Of a stretch of DNA of 64,000 nucleotides, positions 1 to 7,840 are shown piece by piece. Within the stretch, counting starts at the first letter, position 1. Every line of letters starts with the position of its first letter. The notes below the pieces were generated by a model that worked only from the letters and a program-made list of their open reading frames with translations, was not told where the DNA came from and ran no database searches. This DNA comes from Vulcanisaeta souniana JCM 11219 (GTDB taxonomy: Archaea > Thermoproteota > Thermoprotei > Thermoproteales > Thermocladiaceae): contig NZ_AP026830.1 of the NCBI RefSeq assembly GCF_026000775.1, positions 434,001-498,000 on the forward strand, in the 5' to 3' direction. The position numbers were made by a program, and so were the translations under genes.

Positions 1-396
1 TACCCTAATGCCTGCAGAGTTTAGTTCCTTAACAATTGGCGAGTCTATATTATCAACACCAATAATATTGGTGGGCCTAAGACCAACCTCCCTGAGTAGA
101 TAATCACCAAGGTTCTTTGAAACAAATAGGTTCTCTCCAGGTATTCTTCGCGGAACCTCAATTGTTGAGTACCCAATGAGGGTTGTTTCATTATCAACGA
201 TACTACGGACCCTTTGTAGGTCTAGCCTTGGAACTATTAGTGTAGTATCTAATGATCTATTTATTATGAGCATCAAACCACTATCAATACCCGTGAGATA
301 TTCAAGGTTTGGTTCATTAAGTATTATTAATATGTCTAGGCTTAGTTCGTCAAAGAGTTCGATTGTTTTCTTAGTGCGGTTCTTAATTAACCCCAC
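1..396 (-). CDS. Xaa-Pro dipeptidase-like M24 peptidase, N-terminal part (runs off the window)
   Basis: The 132 visible codons read from a GTG at 396 towards the window edge. They encode an alpha/beta N-terminal domain with an NLEYLTGI segment near residue 33 and a later IVPRLDLQR strand. That is the pattern of the creatinase/prolidase N-terminal domain that precedes the metal-binding pita-bread domain of M24 peptidases. The catalytic part lies outside the window, so activity cannot be judged. A GTG start was chosen because the only upstream in-frame ATG is cut off by a stop. The family trims dipeptides with C-terminal proline in the cytoplasm. It is divergent from the hypothetical gene at 451. 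Confidence 0.72.
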   Translation of the reverse strand, partial: MGLIKNRTKKTIELFDELSLDILIILNEPNLEYLTGIDSGLMLIINRSLDTTLIVPRLDLQRVRSIVDNETTLIGYSTIEVPRRIPGENLFVSKNLGDYLLREVGLRPTNIIGVDNIDSPIVKELNSAGIRV

Positions 397-450
397 GAAC
401 CTGTTTTAAAAGTTATACATTTTTAAATTGCTTTTCTTTATTCATTACTA

Positions 451-1161
451 ATGATGGGCTGGAGTGTGGAGACTGAGGATGCATTGATGACTACGTACGT
501 GCACAGGTACTCAGTACTTGGGAAGTCCATAGAGGTTAGGGCCGTTTTTGATAAGGTACTCAATAAGTATAAGTTGAGGTTTATATCAATAAAGCCAGCC
601 AATGAGACCGAGGTGTCCCTACTCACCATATTAACGCCTCATTTTAAGTTCACGATAGACTACGTCCAAGATGGCAAGGTGGTTATGATATACCCAAACC
701 CTGAGGTGGAATTGTTTGATGATATGCAGTCAATAACGATGTACGTTGATTCATTGATATCACTAATAATCGAATTAATAAGCTACTCAAGCAATCCGCT
801 TTTAAGGTCAGAAATTAATTATGACCTAGTGTCTAGGGGCTGGATACTCGATCTAAGCGGGTCCTTGGCAAGCATGTTTAAGGTTTATGACACTAAGGCT
901 GGTATAATAAGGGTCAACGTAGAACTTGAGCAGAGACAACTTGAACTGGGTAAGGTAAGGGTAGATGTCTTGATTAGGGCGATAACAGCATTAAGATGCA
1001 TGGTGAACACACTAAGTAATAAGGGATTTAATGTATCAATAATCTATGATGATCTAGGCATAGCGCATTTAACCGGTGAGTTCCCAAGTCTCGGCATATT
1101 AACATTAATAGCCCTAAAGATCGATGGCATGATCAATGAAACGGAGAAGTCTTGTTCATAG
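451..1161 (+). CDS. Conserved hypothetical protein (236 aa)
   Basis: I do not recognise this family. The protein is soluble and acidic, without signal peptide, membrane segments or cysteine clusters. Regular alternation of strands and helices (for example the helical stretch around residues 95-115) suggests a compact alpha/beta fold. A TATA-like element centred near 425 lies about 26 nt before the ATG, so the transcript is probably leaderless. It starts with two consecutive Met codons and either could be used. It is divergent from the M24 peptidase and followed by the membrane-anchored regulator. No function is proposed. Confidence 0.7.
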   Translation: MMGWSVETEDALMTTYVHRYSVLGKSIEVRAVFDKVLNKYKLRFISIKPANETEVSLLTILTPHFKFTIDYVQDGKVVMIYPNPEVELFDDMQSITMYVDSLISLIIELISYSSNPLLRSEINYDLVSRGWILDLSGSLASMFKVYDTKAGIIRVNVELEQRQLELGKVRVDVLIRAITALRCMVNTLSNKGFNVSIIYDDLGIAHLTGEFPSLGILTLIALKIDGMINETEKSCS

Positions 1162-1232
1162 GCATGCGTAGATGGGCGAGACGATACCGGAGTACTGCTT
1201 TATCGTAATACTACCCCATTCCAAGTGTAGTG

Positions 1233-1250
1233 TAACTTATAAATAAGTTA
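1233..1250. promoter_or_regulatory. Perfect palindrome overlapping the TATA box of the membrane-anchored regulator
   Basis: TAACTTAT-AA-ATAAGTTA is an 18-nt perfect inverted repeat with 8-bp arms. Its centre (TTATAAATA) is also the best TATA element for the downstream winged-helix gene, about 26 nt before the ATG at 1269. A dimeric winged-helix protein bound here would block TBP, so autoregulation by the product of the next gene is a natural inference. It is not demonstrated. Confidence 0.55.
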
Positions 1251-1268
1251 TGATGCGCCGTGATCAGT

Positions 1269-1745
1269 ATGGTTTTAATGAATTTATACAATTACTACAT
1301 AATGGTTTCCATAGCTTTAATCCAAATAGCCATACTATCCTCATTCATATACCAAGTGTTTAGGGAATCGAAAAAACCCATAGAAAAGGAGCGGGATAAT
1401 GTAAGAGTCGCAACCTCAAGAACATCAGTGAGCCAGTTGGAGTTTGATGAAACAGCAAGCAAGGCAGTTACAAGTAATAAGGCCATGAGCGAATTGAGTG
1501 ATGCTGTAAATGAAGATGAGATAAGCGTCCTCTCGTTCCTGTTATCTAAGGGTGGTGAAACGTACCAAGCTGAGATAGCCAGGGAATTAGGGCTTCCAAA
1601 GAGTACGGTTTCTAGGATCATTAGGAGATTGCATGATAAGGGATTAGTAACGGTCAGGAGGGTTAGTAAGTACAGTTACGTGCAGATAACCGACATGGAC
1701 TACGTAAGTGACTTAATTAGTAGATCAAGACTTAATAATTCGTGA
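1269..1745 (+). CDS. Membrane-anchored winged-helix transcriptional regulator
   Basis: The N-terminus holds one hydrophobic segment (about residues 6-28) followed by a charged, low-complexity linker of some 60 residues. The C-terminal half is a winged helix-turn-helix: LSFLLSKGGETYQAEIARELGLPKST gives the first two helices, VSRIIRRLHDKGLV the recognition helix, and VTVRRV the wing. It resembles MarR/IclR-type archaeal membrane-bound regulators. The ATG at 1269 fits the TATA distance; a GTG at 1260 is in frame and would add three residues. The last 21 nt overlap the end of the convergent PfkB kinase gene. The target is unknown; the palindrome over its own promoter suggests self-control. Confidence 0.8.
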   Translation: MVLMNLYNYYIMVSIALIQIAILSSFIYQVFRESKKPIEKERDNVRVATSRTSVSQLEFDETASKAVTSNKAMSELSDAVNEDEISVLSFLLSKGGETYQAEIARELGLPKSTVSRIIRRLHDKGLVTVRRVSKYSYVQITDMDYVSDLISRSRLNNS

Positions 1746-2615
1746 AGCAAGGACATCAGCTATTTCATTAATCTGAGCCCTACTTATGGTACCGTAGGGG
1801 CCATCACCCATTGTCTTAGCCACAGCGGTTGCATTCGAGTAAATAAAAGACCATAATGGGTCCTCACCGCTACTAAGCATGTGCGTGATCATGCAAGTCA
1901 ATACGTCCCCAGCACCGGTTGGGTCTCTAACGTGGACCACGCTGTCCGTTGAGACCTGGAACTTATGACCGTTGTGTAGCATTAACGAACCACGGGCACC
2001 CATTGATAATATTATTGCCTTACTTGGGAATTGCCTTGCCAAAGAGTTCACAAGGATATTTACATCCGGCATTTGTAGATCATCAATGCTCATCTTAATT
2101 ACATCAGAAACTTTAATTATCTTGGTTAAGGCATCCGTGTTAGCTGCAGTACTTACATAGTTATCCTTATTAAATACCCTAATGAAGCCCTGTATGTCAA
2201 CACCCACAAACTCGGTATTGCTCCTTATATATTCAAGCACCTCCAGGCTTACCTCACGGGCTATTGGATTAACCACAACAACGCCAGGCAAATTCCTTAA
2301 ATCATCAAGCACAAAATCCCTACACCTAGATAATAGCCTTAATTTTCTGCTACTGTCATTATAGTATGTTATTTCATATGACGTTGTGCCACAGCCATCA
2401 GAAACGCAGATCCTATCAACCGGAATATTTCTCCTGGCGTATTCCATAATGTACTCACTAAAGTCCCTACCTACCACAGATATTGGCAGCAAGTCAACAC
2501 CTAGTTGCCTTAAATAAAATGAGCAATAGGTCGGAGCGCCTCCAGGGGATTTCCTTAGTACCGCGCCTCTTTTTATTATGTCAATGGCGGCGTGCCCCAC
2601 GATACCGAGCATCAC
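1725..2615 (-). CDS. PfkB-family sugar/nucleoside kinase
   Basis: This is a ribokinase-fold ATP-dependent kinase of 296 residues, the usual length. An N-terminal PGGAPTY segment (residues 24-30) lies in the substrate-side glycine region. The signature DPTGAGDVL (231-239) carries the anion hole and the catalytic base Asp237. The substrate cannot be fixed from sequence; PfkB members phosphorylate ribose, adenosine, fructose or 2-keto-3-deoxygluconate. It starts inside the last 4 nt of the upstream hypothetical gene (2612-3337), so the two are probably translationally coupled. It converges with the winged-helix gene, overlapping by 21 nt. Confidence 0.88.
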   Translation of the reverse strand: MMLGIVGHAAIDIIKRGAVLRKSPGGAPTYCSFYLRQLGVDLLPISVVGRDFSEYIMEYARRNIPVDRICVSDGCGTTSYEITYYNDSSRKLRLLSRCRDFVLDDLRNLPGVVVVNPIAREVSLEVLEYIRSNTEFVGVDIQGFIRVFNKDNYVSTAANTDALTKIIKVSDVIKMSIDDLQMPDVNILVNSLARQFPSKAIILSMGARGSLMLHNGHKFQVSTDSVVHVRDPTGAGDVLTCMITHMLSSGEDPLWSFIYSNATAVAKTMGDGPYGTISRAQINEIADVLASRIIKS

Positions 2616-3337
2616 CCACCCTTACCACCTAGGGTTATTAAATTATTGGGGATGAAGACATCGAGTATTGTTCTCACGGAATGCCCTATCCGGCCTAGCC
2701 TCACATCGTTTATGACTCTAGATGATCTTATTAATGACATTATAACGCTCGTGAATTGATCAAGACCCTCCAATGTGGAGATTAAGGATAGCCTAACCTC
2801 ATTGCCGCTACCCTCCTTAATAATTACTAGTCCATCCCTGCTATAAATCTTAATCCTGCCCCTAACATATTCCCTATACCCAGTGAACCTAATACCATTA
2901 TTAACCACGAGCCTTAAGTAGGCTGTGTATATCATAAAACTCGACTTTATGTAACTCGTTAATACCGTATTGATCACGCCTAGAACATCATTTACGGCAT
3001 CACCAGAAAGGCTAATGCCCCTTAGGAATTCCTCATTAACACGGTACTTTACATAGGACGCCTTACCACCCTTAATACTAAGTTCATAGAGGGCAAGTTC
3101 GTCTCTTAACAATGCATAGACCTCGGTATTCAACACACCATTCCATACAGCTGGTTCTACGGGTTTGTTACCTACGTAGGAGCCTTGATACGGAATTATG
3201 ACTATGTAATTACCTGCCATATCGCAGGGCAGTAGAAAGTCTAGGTACTTATCCCTGTGCATTATGCATAGATTGCCATTATCCAGTCTCAGCGGTAGTA
3301 CAGGGTGTCTCTTTGTTAGCAGAAATCTGGGCGGCAC
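2612..3337 (-). CDS. Conserved hypothetical protein coupled to PfkB kinase
   Basis: The family is not recognised. It is 241 residues long, with no signal peptide, clear transmembrane span or metal motif. The first third is beta-rich (YIVIIPYQGSYVG) and the rest is mixed. A 4-nt overlap with the kinase start implies co-translation and perhaps a shared pathway, but no reaction can be assigned. A TATA-like element near 3363 is placed for a leaderless start at 3337. Confidence 0.68.
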   Translation of the reverse strand: MPPRFLLTKRHPVLPLRLDNGNLCIMHRDKYLDFLLPCDMAGNYIVIIPYQGSYVGNKPVEPAVWNGVLNTEVYALLRDELALYELSIKGGKASYVKYRVNEEFLRGISLSGDAVNDVLGVINTVLTSYIKSSFMIYTAYLRLVVNNGIRFTGYREYVRGRIKIYSRDGLVIIKEGSGNEVRLSLISTLEGLDQFTSVIMSLIRSSRVINDVRLGRIGHSVRTILDVFIPNNLITLGGKGG

Positions 3338-3390
3338 GGTCTAGGATACACCGTGATATTTAATAGCCTAAAACTCAATTTTTACAAGTA

Positions 3391-3822
3391 TTACTTAATT
3401 CTTTTAAGGAGGACTAATGGACCATACTTCTCGAGAACACTGGATATTAAGCCCAGAACACCCTCGTCCCTATTAGAAAAACCAATCGCCCTAACGTCCT
3501 TAGCGCTCAATCTAACGTAGTGATCAAGATCAAACCTGATAATAACCTCCTTAGGACCAAAGATCACCTTAAACTTGACTCTATTCTCCACAAGTTTCCT
3601 AACGGCATCTGCAGTCACTGATAGCTGCTTAGGCGTTGGTTTGCCCCTTGGGCTTCTCTTACGTAATTCACCGAGTTCCTTCTTTGCTTCCTCATCCTTG
3701 ATCCTGACTATGCCCCTTACCTCATCAATCACTATGGAATCATCTTGATAATCAACGACTTCGAAATTCTCGATATTATTAACCATATTCATTAGTTCAT
3801 CCAGTGATACTTGCCTCACCAT
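3391..3822 (-). CDS. Conserved hypothetical basic/acidic small protein (143 aa)
   Basis: It is a small soluble protein with an acidic N-terminal half (MVNNIENFEVVDYQDD) and a mid-section of basic residues (KRSPRGKPTPKQ, about 75-86), followed by a helix and a beta-hairpin-like region. I do not recognise it. The basic loop could contact nucleic acid, but that is a guess. A TATA-like element at about 3848 (AATTTAAAT) supports a start at 3822. It lies between the kinase operon and the zinc-finger gene, each with its own promoter. Confidence 0.65.
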   Translation of the reverse strand: MVRQVSLDELMNMVNNIENFEVVDYQDDSIVIDEVRGIVRIKDEEAKKELGELRKRSPRGKPTPKQLSVTADAVRKLVENRVKFKVIFGPKEVIIRFDLDHYVRLSAKDVRAIGFSNRDEGVLGLISSVLEKYGPLVLLKRIK

Positions 3823-3861
3823 ATTATTACCACTATAAGCCCCTGGAATTTAAATGCATTA

Positions 3862-4089
3862 TTATGCATTGCTCAGGTGAGAGAGAAACTTTCTATACTT
3901 ATTATCATGGGTAATTAGGTGCCGAACTGCATCATTTAAATTAAAAAATAAGGCACCGCATTCCTTCCCATCCCTGTCTACGTATTTACATTTTATGTGC
4001 GCTGTATTGCCTTCATACGTCATCTCAAGCACAGGTCTTAATTCAACAGGTATTTCGGTCGGGTTATTGCTGCTCATTCCATTAGCCAT
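3862..4089 (-). CDS. Small C2H2-like zinc-finger protein (75 aa)
   Basis: The C-terminal half contains C-K-Y-V-D-R-D-G-K-E-C followed by a hydrophobic helix ending H-L-I-T-H, so two Cys and two His are arranged as in C2H2 fingers. The Cys-Cys spacing of nine residues is longer than classical. A charged C-terminal helix (NKYRKFLSHL) follows. Such single-finger proteins are common in Crenarchaeota and often bind DNA, but no target is evident. The start at 4089 fits a TATA-like AT stretch at about 4104-4115. A shorter form starting at Met5 is also possible. Confidence 0.62.
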   Translation of the reverse strand: MANGMSSNNPTEIPVELRPVLEMTYEGNTAHIKCKYVDRDGKECGALFFNLNDAVRHLITHDNKYRKFLSHLSNA

Positions 4090-4182
4090 AGTAGAGCGGT
4101 GTATTTTAATAAATCACCCACTTATGTAGGCTATTATCCTTAAACATTTATTAATCAGTTACTTACTGGTGAAATGACCTAG

Positions 4183-4398
4183 ATGGAACCACAAAGAGAC
4201 ATAGGGACCGTGTTATCATCAGTACCGCATTATAGCCTAAACCCCTACATAAGCAAGTGCCCGAGTTGTGGCTCAGTTATGGCCATTGATGGCGAGTGGA
4301 TTAGGGAGGACAGTAGGCATAGGGTTAAGCTAGTTGAAAGGTCTCTTTCGTGCCCACATTGCAAGGTTAAGATAAGGCAGTACGTATACTTGCAATAA
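4183..4398 (+). CDS. Small zinc-ribbon protein (71 aa)
   Basis: A pair of CPSCG and CPHCK knuckles (about residues 26-30 and 58-62) with an antiparallel hairpin between them is a typical zinc ribbon. No other domain is present. GGTGA precedes the ATG by about 10 nt. It ends 16 nt before a small membrane-protein gene on the same strand, so the pair may be an operon. Function unknown; small zinc ribbons of this size often act as adaptors or RNA/DNA-binding parts. Confidence 0.66.
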   Translation: MEPQRDIGTVLSSVPHYSLNPYISKCPSCGSVMAIDGEWIREDSRHRVKLVERSLSCPHCKVKIRQYVYLQ

Positions 4399-4414
4399 CC
4401 TTAGGTGCCCAGTT

Positions 4415-4963
4415 ATGCATCAGAGTGATGCTCAAAGATTAATGGAGAGGTCTTCCATGTACATGTTCATATCCGCAGTGGCAGCCCTAGTCTCGGTAAT
4501 AATGATTATAATAGCCGCAGACTTCCTATCCAATGACCTACCGCCGGCAATAGCCGTTAAGTACTTTCAAACTCTCACTTTCCCTGAACTAAACGTCGTT
4601 ACTGGTCTGGTTACCCTATCTTCCATAATGGCCGTAATTGGGGGATTCATAGTATACATGGCTAGGGCCAGCCTAAACAGGAGGGAGATCACTGGTTTGT
4701 CAACCATAGTGATGACAGGCCTTGTTCTGTTCATAGTGGCCTTGGCATCATCAGTAGGCACTTACGTAGTTTACCAATACTATGTTGGGTCCGCCGGCAT
4801 GTTTGGGCCGTTGTTCCCAGGCACATTATCCCTGTTTATATCAATGATATTGTTGCTGGTGTCCACGGTACTCACGATATTAACCCTAATTATGATTAAT
4901 AAACTGAGGAGGTTGTACTCACCACGTAGGATTAGGAGGCAACGTCCACCACCTCAAGCATGA
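4415..4963 (+). CDS. Four-TM membrane protein (182 aa)
   Basis: Four strongly hydrophobic segments lie at about residues 15-37, 60-80, 92-115 and 128-155. A short basic, proline-rich tail (RRIRRQRPPP) is probably cytoplasmic. There is no transport or enzyme motif that I recognise. It follows the zinc-ribbon gene closely and precedes the RimK-like ligase, which has its own promoter. Confidence 0.66.
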   Translation: MHQSDAQRLMERSSMYMFISAVAALVSVIMIIIAADFLSNDLPPAIAVKYFQTLTFPELNVVTGLVTLSSIMAVIGGFIVYMARASLNRREITGLSTIVMTGLVLFIVALASSVGTYVVYQYYVGSAGMFGPLFPGTLSLFISMILLLVSTVLTILTLIMINKLRRLYSPRRIRRQRPPPQA

Positions 4964-5041
4964 GACCTGAGGCAGTGGTAAAATATTATTGTGCATATTA
5001 ATGTTAAAGGTTTATAAATTAATTAAAGTTGGGCACGGTGT

Positions 5042-5935
5042 ATGCCTAATACAGTCGTTGTAATAGGCGATTCACCGATACCAGATAGACCGAGTAGAGA
5101 CCTAGTAATTTATGCAAGAGACTTGGGGTTGAATGCTACGTATGTGCCGGTTTCACGAATATCAATCAAGGTCAATAAGGACGGCTCGCTAGTCGTAATC
5201 AGGGACAAGCCATTCAAGGTTGATGGCGCATTTCTCAGAAGCCTGGGTGTCCTTATAGACGTAGAGACGTTTTTCAGGAGGACAATAACAATTAAGTTAA
5301 TTGAGGAGGGAGGCACCGTAGTCATAAACCCACTCGAGGGTTTATTGAAGACTAGAAATAAGCTTGAGACAACCGTAATACTAAGGGATAAGGGATTACC
5401 CGTACCTGATACAATAGGCACTGAGGACATACTGTATGCGTATGACATGGCAAAGAACATGAAGAACATAGTAATAAAGCCCCTGCAGGGCTCCAGAGGA
5501 TACGGTGCAGTGAAGATCAGCGATGCTGATATAGCATTCCAAATAATGAAGACACTGCTCACCTACAAAAAGCCAATATATTTACAGAAGTATATCGAGA
5601 AGCCAAATCGGGATATAAGGGTCATGGTTATTGATGGCGAGGTATTTGGCTGTATGATAAGGGTGGCGTTAAATGGACAGTGGAAGACAAACGTTGCTCA
5701 GGGAGCCATTGGTAGGCCATGCATAGGCATTGACAAGGCCGTTATGGAAATAGCAGTGAGGTCTGTGGAGGCCCTGGGCCTTGTATACGGTGGTGTTGAC
5801 ATAGGTGAGAGTAGGGATGGTTATGTAATCTTTGAGGTGAATGGATCACCAGATTGGGCCGAGTTAACCGCAGTTACTGGCAAGAATCCTGCGAAGGCGC
5901 TTATTTCATCAATGATGAGAAGATTAAAGGCGTGA
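5042..5935 (+). CDS. RimK/LysX-type ATP-grasp ligase
   Basis: This is an ATP-grasp enzyme that joins an amino acid (typically glutamate or aminoadipate) to a carboxylate through an acyl-phosphate. The visible parts are an N-terminal Rossmann-like lobe, KPLQGSRGYG (146-155) for the nucleotide lid, QKYIEKPNRDIRV (182-194), NVAQGA (217-222), GVDI (251-254) and the Mg site FEVNGSPDW (264-272). The 297-residue length is right for LysX, RimK and the cofactor-glutamylating MptN/CofF type. No LysW-like carrier or lysine/arginine genes are nearby, so a general alpha-L-glutamate ligase call is safest. A TATA box centred at about 5016 gives a leaderless ATG. Confidence 0.85.
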   Translation: MPNTVVVIGDSPIPDRPSRDLVIYARDLGLNATYVPVSRISIKVNKDGSLVVIRDKPFKVDGAFLRSLGVLIDVETFFRRTITIKLIEEGGTVVINPLEGLLKTRNKLETTVILRDKGLPVPDTIGTEDILYAYDMAKNMKNIVIKPLQGSRGYGAVKISDADIAFQIMKTLLTYKKPIYLQKYIEKPNRDIRVMVIDGEVFGCMIRVALNGQWKTNVAQGAIGRPCIGIDKAVMEIAVRSVEALGLVYGGVDIGESRDGYVIFEVNGSPDWAELTAVTGKNPAKALISSMMRRLKA

Positions 5936-5985
5936 GTTAAACTGGGTAAAGATTTATTTTACTGTTATTGAATTACTGAGTGCTT

Positions 5986-6198
5986 ATGACGAGGTGGCTG
6001 GTTAAATGTGATAAGTGCGGTGAGGAGTCAATATTCAATGCAGGTTATGACTTAACAAACCTAGGTAGTAAAGTATACATGTATTGTGGTAGGTGTAGGA
6101 GGAACACTGAACATACGGTGCTTGGTTATTATGATGATGATACAGGGGAGTTCATACCATTCGAGAAGGCATTATCATTTAAGTACAGGTCGTTATAG
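5986..6198 (+). CDS. Small zinc-ribbon protein (70 aa)
   Basis: It has CDKCG near the N-terminus and CGRCRRNTEH about 25 residues later, forming a four-cysteine zinc ribbon with an acidic C-terminal tail (YYDDDTGEF). The ATG at 5986 is preferred; an in-frame GTG at 5980 would add two residues. It converges with the CdvA-like gene, whose stop is 2 nt away. Family not identified; the second half (RCRRNTEHTVLGYY) resembles rubredoxin-like or eL42/eL44-like ribbons only superficially. Confidence 0.66.
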   Translation: MTRWLVKCDKCGEESIFNAGYDLTNLGSKVYMYCGRCRRNTEHTVLGYYDDDTGEFIPFEKALSFKYRSL

Positions 6199-6200
6199 CC

Positions 6201-6860
6201 CTAGTAGCACTCTTTCTCGAGTTCCATTCTTAGTGAGAGTAAATCTGACCTCACCTTCCTAAGCCTATTAATCAAGTCATCAAGTCCCACTAACTCATTC
6301 TTATCATCGTCCCTCAACTCACCAACAACTTGCTTGATCATTAACTCACCCTTCCTTTTCTCGGCATCGCTTATTTTTTTATCTATTTCAGATAACGTGT
6401 CATTTATCGCGCTAATCTTATCATTACACTGCCTAATCCACTTAGTTCTCTCCTTCTCAAGTCTCTCTCTAATGTCCCTATAAAGATCTTCCTTAATTTC
6501 ACCCTTGATAAGAAGCTCACTCAACTTATTCAGCTTATCCATAATGTCCCTAAGCCTCTCCTCAATACTAGCCGCCTCATTCTTTAACGCACTAACAAAA
6601 CCTGAATACTCATCACTAAACTTCTGAAGCACAACCTTGTCTGCTGTGAATGTTGCACCAACGTCATTAACATTGAATTCCCTAAGGCTACCATCATTCA
6701 TCTTCACAGTTATAGAGACAGGCCTTAGGTCATTCTTACTCAGCCTTATACTGACTATTGCGCCTATTGTCCTGCCATCGCCTGTCACTACGGGCTTTCC
6801 CACATACTTCTTGAACTTCTTCTCTGCAGATTTTGTGGAACTAAAGAATTTAAATACCAT
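6201..6860 (-). CDS. CdvA-like protein: PRC-barrel domain plus coiled coil
   Basis: Residues 15-80 form a small PRC-barrel-like beta domain (KKYVGKPVVTGDGRTIGAIVSI). Residues 85-219 are almost continuous coiled coil, broken by an LLIKGEIKEDLYRDI segment. This order and length match CdvA, the crenarchaeal membrane- and DNA-associated protein that recruits ESCRT-III in Sulfolobales. A C-terminal ESCRT-III-binding tail was not recognised, and no cdvB or cdvC neighbours are present. The ATG at 6860 is 26 nt from a TATA element (6881-6890), so I prefer it to the ATG at 6872. A role in chromosome or membrane organisation is inferred from family only. Confidence 0.7.
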   Translation of the reverse strand: MVFKFFSSTKSAEKKFKKYVGKPVVTGDGRTIGAIVSIRLSKNDLRPVSITVKMNDGSLREFNVNDVGATFTADKVVLQKFSDEYSGFVSALKNEAASIEERLRDIMDKLNKLSELLIKGEIKEDLYRDIRERLEKERTKWIRQCNDKISAINDTLSEIDKKISDAEKRKGELMIKQVVGELRDDDKNELVGLDDLINRLRKVRSDLLSLRMELEKECY

Positions 6861-6889
6861 CAACACGAACATTAAAATGCAATATAAAT

Positions 6890-6931
6890 AGGTATTATTC
6901 GATAAACACCGTATTAGTATGAGTAATACGG
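6890..6931. promoter_or_regulatory. Three GTATTA half-sites upstream of the CdvA-like gene
   Basis: CCGTATTA (6909-6916) and TAATACGG (6924-6931) are perfect 8-bp arms around a 7-nt spacer. A third direct half-site, GGTATTA, lies at 6891-6897 next to the TATA element of the minus-strand CdvA-like gene. The arrangement looks like an operator cluster at about -30 to -70 of that promoter. Confidence 0.45.
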
Positions 6932-7108
6932 ATCAACTGGGCTATGTAACTCCTTGATCATAGTAAACGTATACGTTACCATAATTCAATAAATCATTTA
7001 TAACAAGTCTTATTTCTTGTTTTTGTTTCCCATCTCTTTCTCATTATATCTCTATGGCTCTTTCTAAAGCGATATATTTATAAATCTGCGTTGTGAAAAG
7101 GTCTATGT

Positions 7109-7300
7109 ATGGTGTCCCTTGAGGATCTGGCGAGGAAGGAGTATGAGGTTGAGGGTAGGAGGTTGAAGCCCAGTAAGGTTTGGAAGGTGCAGCCTAAGGG
7201 TAGGAAGGGCTTCGTAATGGCCCTCTTCAAGACACCAGACGGAAAAACAGTAAGAAAAGTCATAGCAAAAGTAGACGAACAAGGAAACATAATAACCTAA
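7109..7300 (+). CDS. cren7: Cren7-family chromatin protein
   Basis: It is a 63-residue basic protein with the Cren7 core: [11 protein letters not shown] (residues 24-34), MALFKTPDG (37-45), then a basic beta-strand. In Cren7 the three-strand sheet and the GRKG loop contact the DNA minor groove, bending and compacting crenarchaeal DNA. The N-terminal region ([19 protein letters not shown]) differs from the Sulfolobus form, as expected across orders. A TATA box (ATATATTTATAAAT, about 7071-7084) lies upstream. The ATG at 7105 is out of frame, so 7109 is the start. No partner gene is needed. Confidence 0.85.
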   Translation: MVSLEDLARKEYEVEGRRLKPSKVWKVQPKGRKGFVMALFKTPDGKTVRKVIAKVDEQGNIIT

Positions 7301-7352
7301 ACAAACAAAAACCCTAAAAACAATCAAAACTAAATTTTATTAATTAGGTGCA

Positions 7353-7676
7353 ATGAATTGCTGGTTAATTTTTACCAAGGATTGTTCAAGACCATGCAAT
7401 TGCTTAATCGAACATCCACTAGTATTAAATTCAAATCCAGGTATTATGGAGAATGATTACGTAATAATTATTGATGAGGAAGCAAGAATTCCCTGTTGCA
7501 TGGCTACAATAAATAGAATTAGGGTTTCGCAGGTAAATGGAAAAACGAGGGTGTATATTTACCTGATGCATTGCGATGTTCTTAATGAGGCTACGATGAA
7601 TAGAGTCATGAGAATAATGAGATCCGTAGATCCCATAATTACCATTATAAATGCAAACCAAGACCTATGCGGATAA
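7353..7676 (+). CDS. Cysteine-rich hypothetical protein (107 aa)
   Basis: The family is not recognised. About eight cysteines are spread along the protein, including CSRPCNC near residues 11-17 and a CC pair near 48. There is a beta-rich centre (ENDYVIIIDEEARIPC) that could be a small barrel. There is no export signal. A TATA-like stretch AAATTTTATT lies upstream. It sits between Cren7 and tRNA-Arg on the opposite strand. Codon use is like its neighbours, so I accept it as a gene with moderate confidence. Confidence 0.55.
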   Translation: MNCWLIFTKDCSRPCNCLIEHPLVLNSNPGIMENDYVIIIDEEARIPCCMATINRIRVSQVNGKTRVYIYLMHCDVLNEATMNRVMRIMRSVDPIITIINANQDLCG

Positions 7677-7762
7677 TGACACGTTTTGTTTATCCATAAA
7701 AATAAATCTTAGCGTAACTAGGTAAACTTTGTTTGTTCTTTGGAGGCAGATTAAACAGGAAC

Positions 7763-7840
7763 TGGCGGCCCCGGTGGGATTCGAACCCACGACCTACGGC
7801 TTAGGAGGCCGCCGCTCTATCCTGGCTGAGCTACGGGGCC
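7763..7840 (-). tRNA. tRNA-Arg (anticodon CCU)
   Basis: A 7-bp acceptor stem (GGCCCCG/CGGGGCC), D-arm, anticodon arm GCGGC-CTCCTAA-GCCGT, and T-arm GTGGG-TTCGAAT-CCCAC give a full cloverleaf with anticodon CCU, reading AGG. Discriminator G and a genome-encoded CCA (7763-7765) are present. No intron is seen. Confidence 0.95.

Noticed and set aside
7078-7327. Minus-strand open frames across cren7
   Set aside because: They are antisense shadows of the strongly supported Cren7 coding sequence.
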